Shown one piece after another: positions 1 through 13,600 of a stretch of 64,000 bases of DNA. The position numbers were made by a program, and so were the translations under genes. The number at the start of each line of letters is the position of its first letter. Position 1 is the stretch's first letter. The notes below the pieces were generated by a model. That model ran no database searches. It had not been told where the DNA came from and saw nothing but the letters and a program-made list of their open reading frames with translations. The DNA is from Apricaphanius iberus (taxonomy: Eukaryota > Chordata > Actinopteri > Cyprinodontiformes > Aphaniidae): contig JAPXFQ010002744.1 in the NCBI GenBank assembly GCA_028564705.1, forward strand, positions 1,178,001-1,242,000, in the 5' to 3' direction.

Positions 1-3000
1 TAAATACATTAATTGGAGCTAATTGTCTTTGCAAGATGACACAAAAACTCCATCAGCACTAAAAAAAACTACGAGACTAGACATGACAAATACAGAAAGG
101 AGCTAAAACAAGAAGCAAAGTAAGACTGAAGAAGGGAGACAGATTAGCCCAGCTGTCTGCTCATAAAACAGCCGAGGGGTAAGGCGCTAAGCCCTCCAGT
201 GAAAGCAGAGCTTAGGTGGGTGACACAGGGCAAGGACCCCACTCAGTCCACCGTGGCCTACAGCACAGGGCCAAAGCCAAAGCACAGACACATGGATAAA
301 CAGTGGGAGACGAGACTCTGTGCCTGCAAAGCCCACAGGGCTAAGACGGCCGTACGGCGTCGCATTCCCCCCCAGCCAGGAGTGGAGACAGAGGGGTTAA
401 GGCTTAAGACTTGGCTCCCAAACCAGCCAACAAGGGGTCAAGCAGAAATGCTAGACAATGTCTGAGTCGAGTCAGTGAGTTCATCAAGAAGAATGTTGAA
501 CATGTGTAATGCCTCGGCTCTTCATAGAGTCTCGGCATGTGGCAACTCATAAAACAACTCAGAGTCACTATGGTAATTACATTGTCGCTGCCTTCTCCAC
601 TTAATAGAACCACACAGTACTGTCCATCTCTTTGGAGCTGACCTGCTACTGACCCCTGGCTAGCATCAGCATTAAGTGGGGAGGCCTTAGTTTACCTCAA
701 CTCCAAGTTTGAGAGCAGAGATCTTGAGCCACACTGGACTTCAAACACAACCCTTGCCTATGATAGGGGCAAAGAGGAGTTAAAGGCAGCTGTTTTATGA
801 GGTCCCCAATGTGGCTGTGCTCTGAATTAATCCATCAACAGTTTGGTCATGAGTTAAACATTTACACAGTGTTTCTTACTGATGTTAAACAAACTCAGCA
901 CTCAGATGGGGTGTAGAGAAAGATGGAAGATATAAAATCAATCAGGTTGAGGTTTGGAGAAACCCTCTATTTTTGGTTTGTTTTATTATCAAGACACTTA
1001 CTGAACTTGTTTTCAACATTATTACTGAAGATTAGACCAGTGAAGTTGGGGATTTGAAAACACTGGGAGGCTGTAGTTTAAGTTTCTAAGAAAATGGACC
1101 AAAGAGTTCCTTCTTAGGGATCATACTTATTGTTGATGTTGCTATCTCTAGAGAGGACTGAGTCAAATTGTGAAACTCGATTTACAGGTCTGTCTTCATT
1201 ATGATCCTCACCTGGGGTCATGAAATGTGGATTATAACCAAAACAACACTGAGCTCTTAGTAGAACAACTGCTCCTTTGCATCAAAAGGGATCAGTTGAG
1301 ATGATATGAAAGTCATATCAGGATTCCTTCTTGTCACATAATTTTGGGGGTTTAGACCCTTTCTGGGGACATACCCATAACCTGCTGGAGGAGATAGAAT
1401 TCCCCCACGTCCCACTAACACCTTGGTATCCCAAGAAGGAGCTAAAGAGTGTACCTTGAGAGTGGGACGTCTGGTTTTCCACCCTGAAACCGTAATTCTT
1501 GTAACCCAATCTAAGATAACTGGAAGACAATTAATGGATGGCTGGTTTTGAAAAGCTTAACATGTTGCAGCTCCAGCTTATGAAAAATAAAATATTTATA
1601 TGCTATAAGTAATAGTTTTTAAAAAACTCACAAACTGCTAAAAAGAATAGACAAAATTCAATATTTGATGGTCTGATAGTGAATCAGAGGTGGGATAAAC
1701 TCATGGCAGTTGATTTCCATGGAATTGTTACTTTATCAGTATAATAGGCAAGACAAGGCAATTGTATTTGTATAGCACACTTTCAAGACAAGGCAATATT
1801 TTTGAAATGTCATGAGATATCGTAAGAGTTGTAATAAATAAGAAAGACATAACAATTGGTTATTATCATATGATTATAAAGGTAATAAAGTGAATAAATA
1901 TCCAGCATTTTATTCTGAATTACATTGGCTGGATCAAGATTACAGGGACTCAACACATTTTGATATTTAAAAAAAGTATTTTCTTTACTGTCCATTGTGT
2001 AAGAAAGAAGTCTTTATTTTGTTCTTTGACAGGGAAAAATGCTCAGCTGAAAGCCACCATGTAAGCTAATAAGATCAGGCAGGGTAAGAATCCATATTCT
2101 GACCTGAAAGTTTAGATTTGAGTGTCATTGCCCATAATTGCTGGAGATAGGCAAGTGCTCCTTTTAAAATAACCCTGAGAGAACAATAGGCACCCTGCAG
2201 TCAGATGCTGGTAGCTTGGGGTAACTTGCTTAAATTGTAGTGTAAATACATCATACACTTATAAGAGCGACGGATTAGTTCTCTAATAGGAAGGGGAAAG
2301 CGTTTGCCGCTTTACTCTTTACTTCAAGGACAGACAAAACTGTTTACTCTGAGACCTTTTATGGCATCTCAAAAAACTTTTTACAGTAGAAACAATGTGG
2401 TGAAAAAAAATAAGTAGGATTATGAAAACTTGTCAAATACTTGATACACATTGATGCCTTGTGTGCCCCCTGGATTCCTAGAAGTCCTCCTAAAACCTTT
2501 GAGGAAAGTCTAATTTACAAGGCCGACACCATCCCCACAGACCTGAATGTGACCTTAATGCCTAGAGAAAAGTTTTAATGAACATAGAACAGAATATACA
2601 CATTTCTCTGTTTAATATGTGTATAAAATAAGTTATGAAACAGAAAAGGTTTCACTTATTTATATACAATTACTTAAACTTTAATGAAGATAACACATAT
2701 CTAGTGAGCTAATATCAATTTTGACTTAATGTAAATAAATCAAATGTTTGATATGGACTTCCATTCTATTATGACTTTCAAGATAAAAATAGGGAATAAT
2801 CTTCTCCCAGACCACAGCCGGGATCCATTTAATTTCTCTGTCCCTGTCTACTATTCTCTTGATTTACCCTAACAGGGTTTTCTTGAGAACTAAATCTACT
2901 TAGGATTTATTGTTTTCTTATTATTTCTCATCACTGGAAATTATAATCCTTTTGCCTAATCCTTCTAGCTCCCTGTAGTTCAGATCATATTCATCAAGAT

Positions 3001-5512
3001 CATCCCCCTCATCTGTGAAAAGCAAGAATCCAGCTCAACAGGGAGGTCTAAAGAGATCGTGGATGGAAACAAGAGGGTTTCTTCCAAATCAAATCTGGTT
3101 CCTCTGATGTAATCAAGACGAGATGCCAGAGACGAAACTATAATCTTCCTGGGACATGCCTCCTTGCTTGCACGTTATTAAAAATCAGGGAGGAACAAAT
3201 CTTTAGATTGAAAGACCAAAAAAAAAAAAATGGAATTATAATAAATCGCAGAAATCTGGGGCAAGGTTGGATAAAGCCTTCAGATATAGATGAGGGACAA
3301 ATCTTCACTATGGGCTTGTGTGTGCGATTGTGAGTGAGTGCCCAGGCATGTACTGTAATATGTATGCTTTTGTTGATTATAAAATATTTCAATTCACTCA
3401 AGATCTAGTCCCTGACAAAAGCCCTCCCTGTCTACATCAGTAGGAGGATTGGCGAGGGGAGTATGAGAACTCAATGAGTGATGTCTGATAATAAAACTGA
3501 GATCTGTCTTTTTTCTTTTGGACTTTCGTGGCCCCAAGCTCTGAATTCAATTTTATCTGCACTTACAAAAAGTGTCCACATGATGGCACAATGCGACAAA
3601 AATGGACGCCTGCAGGTAAAACCAGACAGCGCTATAGTTTTCTGATCGTCCCTCCTTTTCTTCATGTTATATAAAAAAGCTTCGGAATTATGCAGAAGTA
3701 ATCAAAACCATACGTTTTTGAGGTATCCAATTAGATATTTTGTTTTTGTTTTTTATGCAATTTGATGGCTGATGTAAAAAAAAAGTACAGATTTTGAGGT
3801 GAAGTTGTGATTGCAGTATAGACACTCACCAGTAGATGAAGCTATAGAGTGAATTCAGATCTATCGCGACATTGTTTATAATTACTTGTTCTCAATTAAT
3901 TTATAAAGGTTAAAAAATCAACCCTGTGAGCCGTACGTTTTGAATTCCTCAATATATTTACTCACTATTTTTGATAATTTTAGTGTTTATGTCATCTCAA
4001 GTTACTGATTATCAGTATTATGTTTAACACAACAAAAATGTAAGTGCACCTATTTTATTTATATAGTACATTGCCTTCAGCTGGAAATATGAGGTCTGTC
4101 TTTTCTATCTCATTAAACTACTCTATAGCTCCATTCACCCTGTCCTTCCTCTTGTTCTTCTCTTTTCCTCAGAAAATAACCATTTTGTCACTGTTAATAT
4201 ACATTTTTTCCTCATCTACAATGTCTCTCTACAGGATGCCATTCTGTTTACATGCAATAAAGCATGCTAAAAGAACTAATTATATCAATAAAAAGGCTAG
4301 ACAGTATGAACAAGCAGAAGTTTTGCCTGTATGCTCAAATATCACCTAATATTACACTTAAAATAATTGTAATCTTGTGATATCAATGTGATGCTATATT
4401 AAATGTTTGCAACCCTTTTCAAAATATTGGGGTAAAATAATGTAACCATAAGTTGAGAATGTTAGCCCCTTAGTCTGCTACATAGACTGTATATATTATC
4501 TGCTATTATATCTACATTAAACCTTACCTTTAGTAGTAATCTCTGTTGTTTTGTGCTGGCAGATTTTTTTCTATCCACATTTGTCGGAAATATATTTCCT
4601 ATTTGATTTGTTAGCCTTCTACCATGTTTTCAGCAGATTAAAAACTCATTTTTGGACCATTACATCTCAATAACACATCCCTTTGAATGATGTAATATAT
4701 ATTTAAAAAATTTAGAGAAAATTATGAAAAGTTATTAGTAGCACTTTGATAATCCTCACGACTATCAGAAAGCCCTTTTGCTGGCTTTTTTCCAAAAGAA
4801 ACAGCTTTGTGATTTTACTTCAAATGAGTGTCTGAAAACAAAAATGGTGTATTTTACTTGTAGAATAAAACATATTCCATCCTACAAGTAAGGAAACCTG
4901 TTTTTTGATAGGTTAATGTAACATATTTGCTTATTACAGAAGGAAAACTTGTTAAAATACAACATATCTTTCATGACCTTTAGTTTTCTAATTTTGAGTT
5001 CTGATTATTTTGGGGGATTTGAGCAAATAAACTAAGATAAATCATGAAAAAAGCAGTGAAGTTTAAGTGTTAAAAAGAATATGAATAATTTCAATATGAG
5101 ATTTCTATAATTAAGTTCTAGATAAAATAAAAATTCAGAGTAGATGCTTTATTTTTATTTTTTGAGTGATGCCTGTCTCTTTTCACTTCAGAAACCGACT
5201 CATTGGTTTAATTAAAAAAACTTAAATCTAAATCTGCCAGGAGTATGAATAATTTTGGCTATACATTCTAGACTACTATTAGAGTTGACTTGTCATATTT
5301 TTTGATATCAGTAGTAGCAAAACACTTTGAGGTAGAAATACACATCATATCTAAATGCTATTTAATTCATGAAATAGGCTGTTTACTTAATTTAGTCTTT
5401 GAGTCATAGATACTGTAGATATACTAAGGATGCTTCAACCATCTTTATGTTCCTCAATCAAAGACTGTTGTCACATAATCTGTCTAAACAATGCAGGGCA
5501 AACATAAAATAT
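1..5512. other. intergenic, AT-rich, no gene recognised
   Basis: Upstream flank of smyd2. Short open frames occur but have no recognisable domains, splice context or composition of coding exons. A GC-richer block at about 190-450 has one open frame of 88 codons starting with GTG that resembles nothing I know. At 1745-1805 there is a weak match to the common fish repeat with the phrase GTATTTGTATAGCACA. The rest looks like unique intergenic DNA or very old repeats. Confidence 0.6.
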
Positions 5513-6970
5513 TAGAATATCGTTCAAAAGTTAATGTATTTCAGTAATTCAATTTAAAAGGTGAAACTAATATAGGATATAGACTCACATGCACAGCGAT
5601 ATATTTCTAGCCCTTTAGAATTTGATGATTATGGCTTACAGTTTATGACAACCCCAAATTCAAAATCTCAGAAACTTGGAATACTGTGAAAAGATTCAAT
5701 ATTTTAGGCTCAACGGTGAGAACAGAATAAACTTTTTTTTTAAAGTCCAGGAAACCACATTCTGTGATTTTTAATGGTGCAGAAAATCTACAATGGGCAA
5801 GCAGGTTGGTGAGAAGACAGTAACTGATGGAGAAATTATTAGAAAATGGAAGAAATACAAGCTCACTGACATTCTCCTTCGACTTGGGGCTCCAGGAAAG
5901 ATCTCACCTCGTGGGGTACACAATCTTGAGAACGGTTAGGAAACAACCCAGAACTACACAGGGGAAATGGTCAATGATCCAAAGAGAGCTAGGATTACAG
6001 TAACAAAGATCACTATTAGTAACAGACTAAGTCATCATGGATTAAACCATGCTGTGCTCAAAGGTCCCCCTGCTTAAGCCGTCACATGTCCAGGCCCGTC
6101 TAAACTCTCGCACAGACCATCTGGATGATCCAGTGGAGGATTGGGAGAATGTCATGTGGTCAGACGGTGACAGGACCTTCCATCATGACAAACGCACCAC
6201 CTGCACAATGAAGGATGGCTATATAGCCCCAAACCACCACAGATCCAGAGAAGATCTGCATGGAAGAATGGGCCAAAATACCAGCTGCAGAGTGTGGTGG
6301 GCTAACCTGGTGAAGATCTACAGGAAATGTTTGACCTCTGTCATTGCAAACCAAGTTTATTACAAAATATTGAGAGGAAATTTTGTTATTGATTGAAAAC
6401 TTATTTCCTGCAGTATTATACAAATAAATTCTGGTTTATTTTTACATTTTGTCTCTCACAGTTGAACAAAAATTACAGACCTCTCTCATCTTTTTTCAGT
6501 GGGAAAAGTTGCTCAGTTTGTGGACACCAAATACTTTTTCCCCCCACTGTAATTAATCAAAACCACCTGCAAATGATTAGTGAGTTCTCAGTCTGTTTCA
6601 GTAACAATCTCTCTGATATAGAGAACATAGCCACTCACCACTCAGTTCAGTTCTTTTAGTTGGCATTTAGATGCTTCCATATTGCTGATCTTGAAGTTTA
6701 TTAAATATTAAATCAAATAAATAAATATTTTTCTCCTTGTTCCACTTTGTTTGTTGCAAGCGCGATGTAGCCAATTGGTTGTTGAATGACATGTAGGGCC
6801 TTTGCGTCATTGAGATTCCCTGGTTGTACCTGGCAGAAAACATCTTCGGTGCAATCAGCTTTGCTGTATTATAACAAACACAGGCTGGAAATATCTTGCT
6901 TTGAAAATAAAGTCTATATCATAGATTAGTTTCACCATTTAATTTGAAATACTGCATAATATTTAGATTT
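5513..6970. mobile_element. Tc1/mariner-like element (outer copy), split by a second element
   Basis: The termini are inverted copies: AATTTAAAAGGTGAAACTAA at about 5549-5568 is matched in reverse complement by TTAGTTTCACCATTTAATTT near 6925-6944, and the similarity continues into GATATAGAC and GTCTATATC. Internal sequence resumes after the inner element at 6553 (AAAACCACCTGCAAATGATT). Most of the transposase is gone. Confidence 0.7.
5716..6552 (+). mobile_element. degenerate Tc1-like transposon nested in the outer element
   Basis: A broken transposase frame reads plus: the helix-turn-helix region near 5785-5900 ([12 protein letters not shown], IIRKWKKYK), a [14 protein letters not shown] stretch, and a C-terminal part near 6290-6360. 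The right end carries the Tc1-type terminus CCAAATACTTTTTCCCCCCACTGTA, ending at 6552. The left inverted terminus and the middle of the catalytic region are deleted, so it is non-autonomous. Confidence 0.75.
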
Positions 6971-7447
6971 TTAAAGTTTCACCTGTATAAGTACAGGCTT
7001 TATAGTCCAGCTTTCATTATTCACTTCTAGAAAGTCTAAAAGTATTATCTTTAACAAAAGAGGGTCTGTGGTCTACCCATGATAACGCCAGCACTTGCTG
7101 ATAAATTGCTAAGCTAATTTAGATCTCAGAGTATCTGGACATAAACCTCCTTTTTTATAAATTTTTGGGTAAGGGGAAGAGAGCCATCTAAATCCTCCCT
7201 CCAAATGGTCCTATACCAGTATTAAAGTAACTTAGGTGGAATCCTGAAAGTAACTGTTCTGAATAAAGGCTGTTTAAATTTTGTTACTGTAAAACACTAG
7301 GGATACATTCAGAGCTGTTACTGCTGCCTAAGAATGCAATGTATGGTACGTCCCTGCACTTAACACCAATGTGTCTGCCACACCCCACTCCTCATTGACA
7401 AGTCCAGGCTCACACTAAGAAGTTAAACCTGCCTGCTTTACAGTGCA
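6971..7447. other. smyd2 5' flank and leader
   Basis: No strong TATA box or CpG-rich block is visible just upstream of the ATG. TTTACAG at 7438-7444 could be a splice acceptor. A CCAATTGG (CCAAT box on both strands) lies further up at 6771-6778, in sequence belonging to the outer Tc1-like element. Confidence 0.35.
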
Positions 7448-7617
7448 ATGACCGGCTTCATCGAGGGAATTGAGAAGTTCGACAGCCCTGGAAAGGGACG
7501 AGGTCTCCGGGTTTCTAAGCCCTTTAAAGTTGGAGAACTCCTGTTTTCCAGCCCACCATACTCCTATGTGCTGACGGTCGAAGAGAGAGCCAGCTACTGC
7601 GACTTCTGCTTCACCAG
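7448..7617 (+). CDS. smyd2: smyd2 coding exon 1
   Basis: Encodes residues 1-57, with the SET N-terminal SPGKGRGL that contacts SAM and the first MYND cysteine pair (CDFC). It ends AG|GTAAAA, splitting an Arg codon. The ATG is chosen because the reading frame aligns to the human start within one residue. A pyrimidine-rich run ending in TTTACAG sits 4 nt before the ATG and could be a splice acceptor for a non-coding leader exon. Confidence 0.93.
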
Positions 7618-10600
7618 GTAAAAAAAAAAAATTCAAGTTCATGTGTTTTATTTAGTTATTTATTTTTACAGTGACTGAACAAATACAGTTAGAAATTTAT
7701 CTTTAAACATGATTCTTAACTCAGTAACTATATCTACAAGAGCAACAGCAACTGTCACAGCATAAAATCTATTTTAGCTATGCCTGTGTCTCTTCTTTCT
7801 GAGCTGTGGCTCCATGACCTACTTATCAGCCTAATTACCATCTAAACAAAGTCAAATCCAACACCATTATGATAATTTTCACTATTGTAACAGAGATGAG
7901 ATCAGCTGGGGATTTCATTCAATTAAATGATTATTCTCCCTGGTGATTGACGGAGAAATGGAGTTTTAAAAAAAAAACAAAGTTGTTGATTTATTAATCC
8001 AAGATATACTGATGTACGTTAGCAATAACAATGAAAAAGCTAATTGATTTAATAAAGAAATAACATTTCCTGTCAGTCATTTTCATCTTTGGTTATATTA
8101 CCTTTCATTGGGAAAACAAATGTGATTGAAAAAAAATATAATCAAGCTTGTAATATTGTAGGTATTTTTGTATGATAGCCTTGTTGTTTCATTAAGAGTG
8201 CCTCACAATTAAGATACAATGTCTGGCCTGTCCTATTAGTCATTAAATGTCCATATAAGCCTATATACCACATTTTTAAGGTGATGAATGAACATTTGTT
8301 TGCACCTGTGCTGATTTATGGGGAATATCAGAGAGTAGGTATAGATATCTTGACCCAACAATCCAGGATAAAACATTCTACATTGTATGTATTTCACCCT
8401 GTCCACTCATTCAGACAGCGTAAGACAGAAAATGATGCCGAAATCTGGACTGCTTTGCTGTTTCTGTGTTATAGAGACAACTGGTCCATCCTAAGGTCAG
8501 CTCTATAAATACCAAGGAATGTTTGAAAGCTTTTCTGTAGGCTAGCAGCAACTGCTCACTCTTGTCCATGTGGCATGATATCTAAAAGTTTGTAGTATTA
8601 CACACACACACATTGCAGTCAGATACTGTGATACAGTGGTGTGCCCTTGAACAGATACTTGAATACAAATTCATTGGGTAGATTCAAGTGATTGTTAGGA
8701 TGAAAACTGCAAAGATTTATTTTTACCAAGTTTATTTGAGCAGGGACCATGTACAATACTAAACATTAATATTACTATTTGATGCGTTGTACTAGATTTA
8801 GCTGAAGCTAACTGGCATTTACAGTCCCTTAGCAAGACACATCGCAGCATAATAAAAATAATTACAAATATATAAAAGTAAGATTAACAAAACCCAAAGC
8901 ACATGCTCACCAATATGAGCAATGTTTTAAAAAGTCCTCATGTTGGGATTCCTTTTATGTTTACTCCAACAAAGATAGTCCTTTAGTTCTTGGTTTTCCC
9001 TGGTTTACCACCCATAATCCCCAAAATAATTGGACCGACCTTCGGACTGAGACCTGGAGACTCTTCTGCTCTAAAACATGTCTTAAGTCAGCCATACCAG
9101 AGAAATGAAACCCTTTACTGGTTCCCACACCAGATCTAGATCTCTCCAATGTCCCTAAAGAGATGACCTTCATAAGACGTTTAGAACGGATCTCGCCCTC
9201 TCTTTACCACCTCATCATCCTTACAACTGTGCCATAGACATGTTACCCGGTGCTCCGCTCCCTTTCAATAGACTCTACAATCTCTCTGTTAAAGAATCTG
9301 AGTCAATGGAAAAATACTTTCAAGAATCCCTCGAAGCTGGAATCATACGACTATCGTCATCCCCTTTCGGTGCTGATTTTTTCTTTGTTGCAAAGAAAGA
9401 CGGGTCCCGAGGTCCATGCATTGATTATAGAGGACTCAATCAAATCACTCTTAAAAACAAGTCCTCTCTCCCGCTGCTTTCATCAACTCTTGAACCTGTA
9501 AGTCAAGCCTCAGTTCTTTTCAAAATTAGATCTCAAAAATGGTTAGCACCTTATCTGCATCTGAGAGGGGGACGAATGGAAACCACCTTCAAGACTCCCA
9601 TTGGTCACTTCAAATATCTCATAATGCCTTTTGGACTCTCTAATGCCCTTGCTGTTTTCCAAAACCTGGTTAATGATGTGTTACGTGACTTGCTTCATAA
9701 ATTTGTTTTTGTTTACCTTGACGACATTCTCATCTTCTCCAAGACACTCAACAAGCACAAGATCTATATCTGGCAAGTCCTCCAAAGATGAATAGAGAAT
9801 CGCCTGTATATTAAGGCTGAAAAGTGTCAGTTCCACGTCTCTTCCATAACCTTCCTCGGGTACATCTTGGAGGACAGGCAGTTGAGAGCAGACCCAGAAA
9901 AAATCCAAGTCATCAAAGATTGGCCTGTCCCTGAAAACCAGAAACCACTACAAATATTAATTGGATTTGCTAATTTCTACAGACTGTTCATTCACAATTT
10001 CAGCAAGGTAGCAGAAACACTGAACTCTCTCACCTCTTCCAAAAAGGCTTTCCAGTGTACCCCAGAGGGTGACCGTGCCTTCCTGCAACTCAAAGAGTCA
10101 TTTGTCCAAGCTCCCATCTTGTCGTAGCCAGATCCCACCCAACAATTCATCCTTGAGGTTGATGCTTCAGACTCCACAGTTGGTGCCATCGTCTCCCAAA
10201 GATCTACTCAAGACCATTAAAATATACCTGTGTTCCTTCTTTTCTAAGAAGTTTTCATCAGAAGAAAAAAAATATGACATCGGTGACCGGGATCTCCTAG
10301 CAATCAAGCTCGCCCTAGAAGAGTGGAGACATTGGCTGGAGGGCACAGACACACGGTAATCGTCTGGACAGATCACAGAAAACTCTCATACCTCTAGTCA
10401 GCTAAAAGACTTAACCCCAGACCGTTTCGCTGGTCCCTCTTCTTTTCACGCTTCAACCTAAACATCTCCTACCGCCCTGGATCCAAGAAAAAGAAACCTT
10501 ACCCCCTCTACAGAATTCACCAGATCAACAATGCCCCCACTGAAGCTACTCCAATTCTCTCTTCCTCCTGTTTCATTGGGTTCCTTACCTGGGACATAGA

Positions 10601-13600
10601 AGCATTCATCAAGAGTACTCAGCAGTCTGAGCCTGACCTAGGTGGGGGAACCCCAGGCCGGTTATATGTCCCATCCTCCGTTGGAGCATGGACCATCCCC
10701 TGGGCCCACTCCTCCAAATGTTCATGTTATCCCGGAACCAGTAGAACCATCACTCACCTCCAAAGATATTTCTGGTGGCCATCACTCAATAAAGATGTAG
10801 CCGAGTATGTTTCTGCCTGCCATATCTGTAAACAAAATAAATCATCTCATCAATCCCCTTCTGGTCATTTGCAACCTTTCTCCATACCTACCTGTCTCTG
10901 GTCACACATCACTTTTGATTTTGTCACTGGTCTCCCTCTGTCCAAAGGTAAAACAGTCATATTATCCATCATCTATCGTTTTCAAAGGCTTGTCATCTAG
11001 TTGCTCTCCCGAAGCTCCCTTTATCTGCAGAAACCGTTTGCTTCCTCATCCATCATGTTTTTTCAACTCCATGGTATCCCAGCTGAAATCATATCCGACC
11101 AAGGACCAGTTCACTTCCGCCGTTTGGAAACAGTTCTGTTCTTCCCTGGGTGCAAAAATCATGTCTCTCCTCCGGATTCCATCCACAAACTAGCGATCAG
11201 TGCAAACGATTAAATCAAGAAATAGAAAACACACATTGTTGCCTTTGTAATCAAAATCCCCTCAGCTGGTCCATTCATCTACCCTGGGTGGAATACTCAC
11301 ACAACCCACACATCTCCTCAGCTACCGGTCTTTCTCCTTAGGAAATTTCCCTTAGTTATCAACTTACACTTCTCCCAATTTACGTTCCATAACCCGTGGT
11401 TCCCTCGATCCTTGCTCGCATCCGTGCCATCAGGCGTATCTGGAAACAAGCCCATTCCAAATTTCAACGAACCTCTGGTCAAAACAAGGTACTTGCTGAT
11501 AAGAAGAGGCGACCAGCACCCACCTAATCTGTCGGCCAAAAGGTATGGCTGTTGGGATTCTGTGTCTGTGTGCTTGAAATTGGGTGTGTATTTGTGTTTT
11601 CCTCGTACGCTCTTAACAGGGGCATGGCAGACCGCTGCTCCTTGAGCCTAATCTCCACCAGCTACAAAAGAGGAGCGGATCCTGCAAGTTGACACCAGAT
11701 TGTTCTTGCTGCAAGCGTAGTAACATGGCCAACTTTAGTTTCTGAAAACCTTCCTGAGAATCTAGTCCTAGGAACTAAGTTCTACTTACCCTGCCTTCAT
11801 CACAGATCCTGAATCTTCCTCATCCTCCTTGGCTTCCTCTTCCAGGTCTCCACACCTCTGGAAAGAACCCTTTGGATCCAATTACCTGCAGCTTACTGGA
11901 TGTCCTCCTGGTCTGTCTCTGCACACCTACGTCCGCAAGTCTGCTCGCCTGCCCGTCCGTCTACTTAACGTGCACACACAACCAAAAAATCACATCATCT
12001 CCAGCCAGCCACAGGAAAACAGAGTTCCACTTACCTCTTCCGAGCCAGCTTCTTCTGGTCCTTCAGTAAACTCACCCCTCTACCTGATTAATCTAATTCT
12101 ACAGTTAGCCCTCCTAACTTCTCACTGTCTCTCACCACAGTCCGTTCCTGCCATCATCCTTCCGATTAATTTCCTGAGACAACAGAAACCATTGTTAAAA
12201 TAAAACTTTTATCCTAACTGCTTACCTACCTCCGAGTCTGAATTCTGTGCTGCCTCTGGAGTCAAATAACCGTAAAAACATGACACCTCAATGCCTACAA
12301 TTCTGGGAATTTGAGATTATATTTTAGTTTTTTCTTGAAGCTGTCAATAGAGCTACAGATCTTAATTACATCAGGTAGAATATTCCACTGACCAGCAGCC
12401 TTCACAGGAAAAGCAGATTTTCCAAATGTAGAGCGACTGAAAGGTATGTAATAGATATTGTTTCTGATGTGTTGTTTTTTTATGCATATATCAGATGCCA
12501 AAACACTAATAAAGCTTTCTGTTACAGGAAAGAGCGCTTGGCAAGATGTGGGAAGTGCAAGAAAGCTTTTTACTGCAATGCAAAGTGCCAGGTAGGAAAA
12601 TAGGGACACAATGGGTGATACAGCAGGTAGGATACAGATTGAACACTTTGCAAATTTTCTAAAATAAATAAATAAATTAAAAGTTCTCCGTAGATGCCTT
12701 CCTCTAGCTATCAAAGAGTTTGGGTACACCTTGGACAGGCTGCCAGTCCATTGCAGGGCAACACAGAGACACACAGGACAAGCAACTAAACACACACAGA
12801 CCTAAAGGGAAATTAGAAAGAATAATTAACCTAACAGTCATATTTTTAAATTATGTATCACCTTAAACCTTCTGATGATCAGGGGAGCAAGGGAGCCGGA
12901 ATGCCCAGAGGGAACCCCCAAATGAACAGGGGGAGCATGTATACTTCATGCAGAAAGACCCCAGCCCAGGATTTGAACCCAGAGCCTTCTTGCTGCAAAG
13001 CAACGTTGCTAACAACTGCCCCACTGTACAGCCCTAAACCACAGATAGAAAATCGAAACTCTATGTGTGATAAAATTAAAATATATTTGAACATGCTCAA
13101 AGAAATTTATCTAAGATCTCCCATAAACATCTGATGACAGCTTCCAGGAGAAACGAGTTACAGAAAGGTAATTTTGGACAATTCTTCACACATATAATCT
13201 TCATATCATAAAGGATCTGTAGACCCCTTCTCTGAATGTTGAGCTTCATCTCATTCTATAGTTTATCTATAGTTCCACTTTGGTCTTATCTTACCAGACT
13301 CAAGTCTCTCAGCCTTTTTACAGTTTACAGTTTAGAGAGAGTGATTAAACTGGAAAGTTTTGAGTGTTTCTGTTGAGGGGTCAGACTATTGGGATATGTT
13401 ATCAGCATATTAGGCCATTTTACCCAGTTCTGATTAAGACGTTTCTGGCATTAAAACTAAACTAGATCTGATCAGACAAAGAAACCCACGTCTTAGTGTC
13501 TGCAAAAGTTTATTAACACAAGAATAAAATAAAAAAGTTTAATCAATTATGAGGCGATGGTAATTTTTGCATCAACCCCAAGGAGCTACTTTCCTGTACT

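Noticed and set aside
199..465. 88-codon frame in a GC-richer block as an upstream gene
   Set aside because: No recognisable domain, an open frame starting at GTG and no splice context.
6049..6396. 115-codon plus-strand frame as a novel protein
   Set aside because: Part of a broken Tc1-like transposase.
9240..9791. 183-codon open frame as a host gene
   Set aside because: It is a reverse-transcriptase fragment with YLDD of a Gypsy element that has terminal features and a target duplication.
12295..12795. 166-codon minus-strand frame covering smyd2 exon 2
   Set aside because: Its C-terminal part is a LINE tail and the rest is antisense to a real exon and to intron sequence.
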